From assembly GCA_900769995.1 (NCBI GenBank), contig CAAGIT010000119.1, forward strand, positions 1 to 5,851: a stretch of DNA of 5,851 bases, given 5' to 3'. The first letter of the stretch is position 1; every line of letters starts with the position of its first letter. Of the stretch, positions 1-5,411 are shown piece after piece. The notes beneath the pieces are model-generated. The model was not told the origin of the DNA. It saw nothing but the letters and a program-made list of their open reading frames with translations, and made no database searches. A program made the translations under genes and the position numbers. The stretch comes from an uncultured Oscillospiraceae bacterium. Lineage in GTDB: Bacteria > Bacillota > Clostridia > Oscillospirales > Oscillospiraceae.

Positions 1-2481
1 AAGGCCGGCAGAAACGACGTTACCGTCATCGGCGGCCGTTACGGTCTCGGCTCCAAGGACACCCATCCGGCTTCCGTCTTTGCTGTCTATGACGAGCTGA
101 AGAAGGACGCTCCCAAGCACGAGTTCACCATCGGCATCGTTGACGACGTGACCGACCTCTCTCTCGAGGAGACTGTCTCCCCCAACACTGCCGCAGAGGG
201 CACCATCGAGTGCAAGTTCTGGGGTCTCGGCGGCGACGGCACCGTCGGTGCAAACAAGAACTCCATCAAGATCATCGGCGACCACACCGACAAGTACGTT
301 CAGGCTTACTTCCAGTACGACTCCAAGAAGACCGGCGGCGTGACCGTTTCGCACCTGCGTTTCGGTGACAAGCCCATCAAGAGCCCGTACTACATCAACA
401 AGGCTGACTTCGTCGCCTGCCATAACCCGTCCTACATCACCAAGGGCTTCCGCATTGTGCAGGACGTCAAGCCCGGCGGTGTTTTCCTCATCAACTGCCA
501 ATGGAACATGGAAGAGCTGGAGCACCATCTCGATGCCGCTTCCAAGAAGTACATCGCAGAAAACAACATTCAGCTCTACCTCATCAACGCCATCGACCTC
601 GCGATCCAGGTCGGCATGGGCAAGCGTACCAACACCATTCTCCAGTCCGCATTCTTCTCCCTGGCAAAGGTCATGCCCGCAGAAGACGCCATCAAGTACA
701 TGAAGGCCGCTGCGGAGGCTTCCTATGCCAAGAAGGGCATGGACGTTGTTGAGAAGAACTGGAACGCCATCGATGCCGGTGCTACCGCCTACACCAAGGT
801 CGAGGTTCCCGCTGCATGGGCAACCGCCGAGGCCGCTCCCGCCGAGATCGAGCTGGAAGGCAAGCCCGAGCTGACAAAGATGGTAAAGAACATCCTCATG
901 CCCGTCGGCAAGATGAACGGCTACAGCCTGCCTGTATCCGCCTTCACCGACCACGCGGACGGTCAGTTCGAGCTGGGCGCTTCCGCTTACGAGAAGCGCG
1001 GCGTTGCCGTTACCGTTCCCGAATGGGATGCTGACAAGTGCATCCAGTGCAACAACTGTGCATTCGTCTGCCCGCACGCAACCATCCGTCCCTTCGCACT
1101 GACGGAGGAAGAAGCTGCTGCCGCTCCCGCTGCCGCAAAGATCCGTCCGATCAAGGCCGGCAAGGGCAAGGGTGTCTACCAGTACACCATGGCTGTTTCT
1201 CCGCTGGACTGCATGGGCTGCGGCGTCTGCGTCGGCGTCTGCCCGACCAAGGCCATCACCATGGTCGCTCAGGAGAGCCAGCTCGATCAGCAGGATGTCT
1301 TCGGCTACATGGTTTCCAAGGTCGCGCCCAAGCCCGAGATCGAAGATCTCACCGTCAAGGGCAGCCAGTTCAAGCAGCCGATGCTTGAGTTCTCCGGCTC
1401 CTGCGCAGGCTGTGCAGAGACCTCTTACGCTCGCCTCGTGACCCAGCTCTTCGGCGACCGTATGTACATCTCCAACGCCACCGGTTGCTCCTCCATCTGG
1501 GGCGGTCCGGCTGCTACCTCTCCGTACTGCACCGACAAGAACGGCCGCGGTCCCGCATGGTCGAACTCCCTGTTCGAGGACAACGCCGAGCACGGTCTTG
1601 GTATGTACACCGCACAGAAGGTCATCCGTGAGAGCCTCGCTGCCAAGATCACAGAGGTCATGGAGCGCACCGAATCCGAGGAACGCAAGGCTGCCTGCAA
1701 GGCTTACCTCGACACCATGTCTGACGGCAACGCCAACAAGGAAGCTACCGCTGCTCTGATCGCAAATCTCGAAGCAGACGTTTGCTGCGACACCGTGAAG
1801 GAAATCCTCGAGCAGAAGGAATACCTTGCCAAGAAGTCCATCTGGATCTTCGGCGGCGACGGTTGGGCATACGACATCGGCTTCGGCGGTGTTGACCATG
1901 TTCTCGCCACCGGCGAGGATGTCAACATCTTCGTCTTTGATACCGAGGTCTACTCCAACACCGGCGGTCAGGCCTCCAAGGCCTCCAATATCGGTCAGGT
2001 CGCGCAGTTCGCAGCCGCCGGTAAGGAAGTCAAGAAGAAGAGCCTCGCTGAGATCGCTATGAGCTACGGCTATGTCTACGTTGCTCAGATCGCCATGGGC
2101 GCGAACACCGCTCAGACCATCAAGGCCATCACCGAGGCTGAGGCTTACCACGGCCCGTCCCTCATCATCGGCTATGCTCCGTGCGAAATGCACTCCATCA
2201 AGGGCGGCATGATGCACTGCCAGGACGAGATGAAGAAGGCTGTCGATTGCGGCTACTGGAATATGTTCCGCTTCGACCCGTCCAAGGAGACCGGCAAGTT
2301 CACCCTCGACTCCAAGGCGCCGAAGGATGGCTATCAGGACTTCCTGAAGAACGAAGCCCGCTACAGCCGCCTGACCCGTGAGTTCCCGGAGCGTGCAGAC
2401 GAGCTGTTCGCCCGCAACGAAAAGGCTGCCAAGGAGCGTTATGAGCACCTGCTCAAGCTTGTTGAGCTGTATAAGGACTAA
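1..2481 (+). CDS. nifJ: Pyruvate:ferredoxin (flavodoxin) oxidoreductase, 3' part (5'-truncated by the window edge)
   Basis: Cytoplasmic enzyme that decarboxylates pyruvate with CoA to acetyl-CoA and CO2, passing electrons to ferredoxin or flavodoxin. The frame is open from base 1 and gives 826 codons before TAA. The family is about 1170-1200 residues, so some 350 N-terminal residues are missing. The fragment opens in the conserved GGRYGLGSKDTHPA segment (about residues 10-25), then FWGLGGDGTVGANKNS (73-88), which starts the gamma domain. An EKR-type region (about 250-275) follows. The two [4Fe-4S] ferredoxin motifs have cysteines 347/350/353/357 and 404/407/410/414. The TPP domain holds the proximal-cluster cysteines 468, 471, 496 and 728, the GGDGWAYDIG motif (618-627) and the DTEVYSNTGGQ motif (647-657). 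No catalytic or cluster ligand in the visible part is missing. All lysine codons I checked are AAG, consistent with high expression. The GTG at 148 is internal, not the start. Identification is secure; nifJ and por are both used as symbols. Confidence 0.97.
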   Translation, partial: KAGRNDVTVIGGRYGLGSKDTHPASVFAVYDELKKDAPKHEFTIGIVDDVTDLSLEETVSPNTAAEGTIECKFWGLGGDGTVGANKNSIKIIGDHTDKYVQAYFQYDSKKTGGVTVSHLRFGDKPIKSPYYINKADFVACHNPSYITKGFRIVQDVKPGGVFLINCQWNMEELEHHLDAASKKYIAENNIQLYLINAIDLAIQVGMGKRTNTILQSAFFSLAKVMPAEDAIKYMKAAAEASYAKKGMDVVEKNWNAIDAGATAYTKVEVPAAWATAEAAPAEIELEGKPELTKMVKNILMPVGKMNGYSLPVSAFTDHADGQFELGASAYEKRGVAVTVPEWDADKCIQCNNCAFVCPHATIRPFALTEEEAAAAPAAAKIRPIKAGKGKGVYQYTMAVSPLDCMGCGVCVGVCPTKAITMVAQESQLDQQDVFGYMVSKVAPKPEIEDLTVKGSQFKQPMLEFSGSCAGCAETSYARLVTQLFGDRMYISNATGCSSIWGGPAATSPYCTDKNGRGPAWSNSLFEDNAEHGLGMYTAQKVIRESLAAKITEVMERTESEERKAACKAYLDTMSDGNANKEATAALIANLEADVCCDTVKEILEQKEYLAKKSIWIFGGDGWAYDIGFGGVDHVLATGEDVNIFVFDTEVYSNTGGQASKASNIGQVAQFAAAGKEVKKKSLAEIAMSYGYVYVAQIAMGANTAQTIKAITEAEAYHGPSLIIGYAPCEMHSIKGGMMHCQDEMKKAVDCGYWNMFRFDPSKETGKFTLDSKAPKDGYQDFLKNEARYSRLTREFPERADELFARNEKAAKERYEHLLKLVELYKD

Positions 2482-2496
2482 TTTCCCCGTATCTAT

Positions 2497-2525
2497 TGGG
2501 CAGAGGGTGTAAAACCCTCTGCCCA
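2497..2525 (+). terminator. Perfect 12-bp hairpin after nifJ, terminator-like but lacking a T-tract
   Basis: TGGGCAGAGGGT (2497-2508) pairs exactly with ACCCTCTGCCCA (2514-2525) around the loop GTAAA. It starts 15 nt after the nifJ stop and ends 9 nt before the Shine-Dalgarno of the glycosyltransferase gene. The sequence after it (TCTCCACG) has no T-run, nor does the other strand, so it is not a standard intrinsic terminator. It could be a partial terminator or attenuator, or a 3'-end stabiliser that keeps nifJ mRNA more abundant than the downstream gene. The structure is certain; the role is inferred. Confidence 0.5.
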
Positions 2526-2534
2526 TCTCCACGA

Positions 2535-2540
2535 AAGGAG
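2535..2540 (+). promoter_or_regulatory. Ribosome binding site of the glycosyltransferase gene
   Basis: AAGGAG with 7 nt to the ATG at 2548. It fixes that start over other candidates. It lies just outside the preceding hairpin and so stays accessible when the hairpin forms. Confidence 0.85.
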
Positions 2541-2547
2541 TTCCCGC

Positions 2548-3846
2548 ATGACAACCCTTGCGACCATCCTCGCCGTACTCGGCTCCCTCGGCAGTTTGAT
2601 TTCCGCCCTCGGCTGCTATTACACGGTCTATACCGTTGTCGGTTTCTTCGCCACGCGCAGATTCCCCGCTGCGAAAAAGCAGCATAAATACGCTGTCGTT
2701 GTTGCCGCGCGAAACGAAGAACGCGTCATTGGCAACCTCATCGCCAGTATCCGCAAACAGGATTATCCGTCGGAGCTGGTCGATATTTTTGTGGTCGCAG
2801 ACAACTGCACCGACCAAACCGCCGCAGTCGCCCGTAAGCACGGCGCGATCTGCTATGAGCGCTTTGACCCCGATCACCGTACCAAAGGTTTTGCTTTGCA
2901 ATTTCTGTTTGCGCAGATTCGCCGTGACTACGGCATTGAGTCTTTTGAGGGTTATTTCCTCTTTGATGCCGATAATCTGCTGAAACCTGACTATATTTCC
3001 CGTATGAACGAGGCGTTTGACGCGGGTGAAAAGATCATCACCTCCTATCGCAACACCAAAAACTTTGACGAAAACTGGATCTCCGCTTCTTACGCCCTGC
3101 ACTGGCTGAGAACGGTTCGTTTTGAGCATCGTGCGCGTTCGGTTCTCGGCCTTGCGACACGTATTCAGGGCACCGGTTTTCTGTTCGCTTCGGAATTGAT
3201 GAAAAACGGCTGGAATTACACCTCTCTGACCGAGGATCGCGCCTTCTCTGCCGATGCTGTTGTGGACGGCTACTGCATTTCCTACTGCGACGCTGCCGAG
3301 TTTTATGACGAACAGCCCACCTCCCTGCGCATCGCCATGCGTCAGCGTATCCGCTGGTCGAAGGGTCATTTACAGGCGTTCGTCGAGTCCGGTGGCAAGC
3401 TGTTTAAGCACATTTTCACCGCACATGACGTTGCACGTGCTTTCCGCTCCTACGATATGTTCTTTATCGTTGCTCCGCGGACGATCTACAGCATTTTTGT
3501 TTCCCTGCTGAGAATCCTGTTTGCATTGGGTATTTGGCTGTTTACCAAGGAGTCCTTCGGCATTTTCGGTGCCGCATTGCTCGCCTACGCGACCGGCTTC
3601 TGCAAACGGTATTTCAATAATTTCATCAGCGGTCTGTATGTGTTTCTTATGGAGCGAAAGCATATCGCTCCGATGCCGTGGTACAAAAAGCTGTATTTTG
3701 CGGCAACCTTCCCGATCTTCCATATCATCGGACGCATTTCCTTCGTCATCGCCCTGTTCATGAAGGTCGAATGGAAACCGATTCCGCACACCTCCGACAA
3801 GAGCATCGATGATATCCACAGCTCCCGTCCGATGGTCAAAAAGTGA
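2548..3846 (+). CDS. Membrane-anchored glycosyltransferase family 2 (processive, BcsA/hyaluronan-synthase-like)
   Basis: A 432-residue GT2 enzyme that probably moves a sugar from a nucleotide-sugar donor to a growing surface polysaccharide or lipid-linked acceptor at the cytoplasmic face of the membrane. An N-terminal membrane segment (about 5-35) precedes the GT-A domain. Visible motifs are VVAARNEERV (51-60, nucleotide binding), VVADNC (82-87), DAD (140-142, metal/donor site), TED (228-230, catalytic base) and QRIRW (266-270), the Q-x-x-R-W signature of processive enzymes. Hydrophobic segments follow at about 303-331, 336-352 and 383-404, and the C-tail is polar. No PilZ domain is visible. 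Length is typical for stand-alone membrane GT2 proteins. There is no clear promoter in the 66-bp gap, so transcription may come from nifJ read-through past the hairpin; no terminator follows. Lysine is encoded by both AAA and AAG, unlike nifJ. Sugar and product cannot be told from sequence. The fold is secure, the processive role likely. Confidence 0.92.
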   Translation: MTTLATILAVLGSLGSLISALGCYYTVYTVVGFFATRRFPAAKKQHKYAVVVAARNEERVIGNLIASIRKQDYPSELVDIFVVADNCTDQTAAVARKHGAICYERFDPDHRTKGFALQFLFAQIRRDYGIESFEGYFLFDADNLLKPDYISRMNEAFDAGEKIITSYRNTKNFDENWISASYALHWLRTVRFEHRARSVLGLATRIQGTGFLFASELMKNGWNYTSLTEDRAFSADAVVDGYCISYCDAAEFYDEQPTSLRIAMRQRIRWSKGHLQAFVESGGKLFKHIFTAHDVARAFRSYDMFFIVAPRTIYSIFVSLLRILFALGIWLFTKESFGIFGAALLAYATGFCKRYFNNFISGLYVFLMERKHIAPMPWYKKLYFAATFPIFHIIGRISFVIALFMKVEWKPIPHTSDKSIDDIHSSRPMVKK

Positions 3847-3862
3847 TTCCCGAAACAAATAA

Positions 3863-3883
3863 TTTACATGATACGTATTTACA
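3863..3883 (+). promoter_or_regulatory. Possible operator: ATACGTAT palindrome between two TTTACA copies
   Basis: The 8-bp palindrome ATACGTAT (3871-3878) shares its last base with the -35 box. TTTACA occurs at 3863-3868 and again as the -35 box at 3878-3883. The placement would suit a repressor or activator, but both elements are short and could be chance in this AT-rich gap. Confidence 0.2.
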
Positions 3884-3906
3884 GAATCCTGCGTATGTGG
3901 TATGAT
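3878..3906 (+). promoter_or_regulatory. Vegetative (sigma-A type) promoter for the phosphodiester glycosidase gene
   Basis: -35 TTTACA (3878-3883), a 17-bp spacer, and -10 TATGAT (3901-3906) preceded by TGG, which gives an extended -10 element. Transcription should begin near 3912-3914, only about 8-10 nt before the Shine-Dalgarno. The local AT-rich composition contrasts with the flanking genes. Confidence 0.75.
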
Positions 3907-3920
3907 AACACAAATGCTCT

Positions 3921-3930
3921 AAAGGAGGTG
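3921..3930 (+). promoter_or_regulatory. Very strong Shine-Dalgarno that points to an AUC at 3938, not to an AUG
   Basis: AAAGGAGGTG is nearly a full match to the anti-Shine-Dalgarno. Nine nt after the GGAGG core comes ATC AAA (3938-3943), in frame with the downstream gene; the first in-frame ATG is at 4025, about 95 nt away. An in-frame TAA at 3920-3922 bars any earlier start, and no in-frame ATG, GTG, TTG or CTG lies between that stop and 4025. Confidence 0.7.
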
Positions 3931-3937
3931 CTGCCGT

Positions 3938-4024
3938 ATCAAAGTATTTGGTTCTTCCGGCTCCCGCGATGATTTCGATCCGGCTTCGTCGAAGGACATT
4001 GCACCGAAAAAAAAGAAAAGCGGT
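3938..4024 (+). other. Probable 29-codon N-terminal extension of the phosphodiester glycosidase, starting at AUC
   Basis: Read in the frame of the downstream gene, these 29 codons give a polar stretch ending in SSKDIAPKKKKSG, a basic cluster directly before the membrane helix. That is what a cytoplasmic tail of a signal-anchor protein looks like, since positive-inside residues hold the N-terminus in the cytoplasm. The other two frames are stop-interrupted or have an unlikely arginine-rich composition. Either AUC really initiates (read as fMet), or a G-to-C change or sequence error has turned ATGAAA into ATCAAA. The A8 run at 4007-4014 lies here. The extension looks coding; the mechanism is unresolved. 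Confidence 0.55.
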
Positions 4025-5251
4025 ATGCGAATTACCGCAGTCATACTGTGTATTGTTCTGTTCTTTGAGGCGCTCTATTGCTTCTTTGTGTTCACAGACA
4101 TTCCCTCCATCAAAACTCTGCGCAACCAGTTCATCTCCACTGCCATATCCACCATGTCGCATCAGTGGTTGGCCAAGGCGTTTCTGCCGGAATACATGGT
4201 CGATCATGTCCAGCAGAATTTGGACAACTTTTATCAGTCGCAGGAAGGCATCAACAGTGATGACAGCGACCGCCATCAGCCTACCACAGACGCCAACAAC
4301 AGCACGGTGAATCCGTTTGAAGATTTCAATACGGAAACCACCCCGCTCGACCCCGATGCCGATCCGAAGGAAGAAGCCTTCTTCTCCCTGTTCTACGAGC
4401 TGAACCGCAGCTCCTTTGAGGCATATGCCGATGAGCACCCGGAGGTTCTGGCAAACGGTTGGGAGAATGTCTACATCAATGAAGCCGGAATCGACGACGA
4501 AGGCACGGAGATCTACACCACCATGGGCGAACAGGTGCTTGCCATTGATGCCAAGAATCAGATTTTGTTGGTTCGTGTCACCGGCACAGGCTATCAGGGC
4601 GTGCTTGCCATCGCCAAGGATCCGTCCCAGCTTCGTTGTGAGCCCTCTGCCGGCATCGGCAACTACGGTCAGACGCTGGATCAGTTGGTTTCCGGCAATA
4701 ACGGCATCCTTGGTATGAACGGCTCCGGTTTTTACGATCCGGATGGCAGAGGCAACGGCGGTGTCGTTGCCGGTACGGCCGTTTGCAACGGCGTGCGTTA
4801 TGACGGCGCACCCTACGGTGCAACGTATAAGCGTCTGGAGCTGTCGGAAAACAACAAGTTCTATATTGTCGATACCTTTTATTCCATCGGCGAGGACGTA
4901 ACGGATGCCGTGGAGTTCTCTCCCGCACTCATCATTGACGGAGAGATGATCGTCAGCGGTTTCTCCGAATTTGACGGAATTCATCCCCGCGCGGCAATCG
5001 GTCAATCGTCCCGCGGTGAGATCCTGATGCTGGTCATTGAAGGCCGTCAGGTCACGCGCTCTATGGGCACAAACGTAGAAACCTGCGCCAATATCCTCAT
5101 GCGCCATAGCTGTTACACCGCCATGAATCTTGACGGCGGCACAAGCGCTGTCATGTGGTACGACGGCGAATATGTGACCGTATGCTCCAATCCGGATATT
5201 TCCTCGCGCTCCCTGCCGAACGCCTGGGTCTATGGCAGCTCCGGGGAATGA
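4025..5251 (+). CDS. Membrane-anchored phosphodiester glycosidase family protein (NAGPA/DUF2233 domain)
   Basis: Likely extracytoplasmic enzyme of the family named for human N-acetylglucosamine-1-phosphodiester alpha-N-acetylglucosaminidase, whose bacterial members are often tied to exopolysaccharide or wall-polymer metabolism. Numbering from the ATG at 4025 (408 residues), a membrane helix covers about 3-24. An acidic, Asn/Thr/Pro-rich linker spans about 72-116. The catalytic-type domain runs from about 165 to the end, with MNGSGF (231-236), PALIIDGE (300-307), HPRAAIGQ (320-327) and NLDGGTSAVM (368-377), the last being the family hallmark. The ATG at 4025 is the first conventional start but has only a weak AG-rich stretch before it. 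The strong Shine-Dalgarno favours an AUC start at 3938, which would make 437 residues. It has its own promoter and terminator, so it is probably monocistronic, plus any read-through from the glycosyltransferase gene, which has no terminator. That neighbour suggests, by inference, a shared surface polymer. The substrate is unknown. Confidence 0.88.
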   Translation: MRITAVILCIVLFFEALYCFFVFTDIPSIKTLRNQFISTAISTMSHQWLAKAFLPEYMVDHVQQNLDNFYQSQEGINSDDSDRHQPTTDANNSTVNPFEDFNTETTPLDPDADPKEEAFFSLFYELNRSSFEAYADEHPEVLANGWENVYINEAGIDDEGTEIYTTMGEQVLAIDAKNQILLVRVTGTGYQGVLAIAKDPSQLRCEPSAGIGNYGQTLDQLVSGNNGILGMNGSGFYDPDGRGNGGVVAGTAVCNGVRYDGAPYGATYKRLELSENNKFYIVDTFYSIGEDVTDAVEFSPALIIDGEMIVSGFSEFDGIHPRAAIGQSSRGEILMLVIEGRQVTRSMGTNVETCANILMRHSCYTAMNLDGGTSAVMWYDGEYVTVCSNPDISSRSLPNAWVYGSSGE

Positions 5252-5278
5252 TTTTCCTTTTAACAAAACAAAGATTTT

Positions 5279-5315
5279 ATACCCGTCAGACACCGTCTGA
5301 CGGGTATGTTTTTTT
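5279..5315 (+). terminator. Strong intrinsic (Rho-independent) terminator
   Basis: ATACCCGTCAGAC (5279-5291) pairs perfectly with GTCTGACGGGTAT (5295-5307) around the loop ACC: 13 bp. After one G come seven T (5309-5315). It lies 27 nt after the stop of the phosphodiester glycosidase gene and ends that transcript. It is directional to the + strand, as there is no matching T-run on the other side. Confidence 0.95.
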
Positions 5316-5338
5316 GTCTCAAATCTGCCAATATTTTC

Positions 5339-5367
5339 TTTACAATCCTAAAGTATTGTGCTATAGT
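5339..5367 (+). promoter_or_regulatory. Vegetative (sigma-A type) promoter for the secreted protein gene
   Basis: -35 TTTACA (5339-5344), a 17-bp spacer, and -10 TATAGT (5362-5367) preceded by TGC, an extended -10. Start of transcription is expected near 5373-5375, leaving a leader of about 38 nt. The architecture matches the promoter at 3878-3906, with an identical -35 box and spacer. Confidence 0.8.
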
Positions 5368-5397
5368 ATTGAATCAAAGGGCAATACCCCAAAATTG

Positions 5398-5404
5398 AAA
5401 GGAG
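5398..5404 (+). promoter_or_regulatory. Ribosome binding site of the secreted protein gene
   Basis: AAAGGAG, 7 nt before the ATG at 5412. It fixes this start, which is also the one that gives a complete signal peptide. Confidence 0.88.
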
Positions 5405-5411
5405 AAAAGTT

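Noticed and set aside
148..150. GTG at 148 as the start of the oxidoreductase
   Set aside because: The reading frame is open to base 1 and the upstream residues match the conserved GGRYGLGSKDTHPA segment, so this GTG is an internal valine.
1084..1170. Ala-rich stretch between the two ferredoxin motifs of the oxidoreductase, considered as an insertion
   Set aside because: The inter-cluster linker is variable in this family and the length here is normal, so it is not an inserted domain.
3370..3858. A 162-codon minus-strand frame under the 3' end of the glycosyltransferase gene
   Set aside because: Mirror of a well-supported membrane protein gene; no start signals and no protein-like features.
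3948..4310. A + strand frame starting at TTG 3948, considered as the product of the strong Shine-Dalgarno
   Set aside because: Spacing from the Shine-Dalgarno is too long, the product is arginine-rich and low quality, and it overlaps the glycosidase frame, which has clear family motifs.
3836..5293. A 485-codon open frame on the minus strand covering the phosphodiester glycosidase gene
   Set aside because: It is antisense to a gene with clear family motifs, has no good ribosome binding site or promoter in that direction, begins within the + strand terminator, and shows no recognisable domain. Long antisense frames are common opposite such coding sequence.
5379..5390. Small GGG-CAATA-CCC hairpin in the leader of the secreted protein gene
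   Set aside because: Only three pairs, with no larger fold or riboswitch-like architecture in a leader of about 38 nt.
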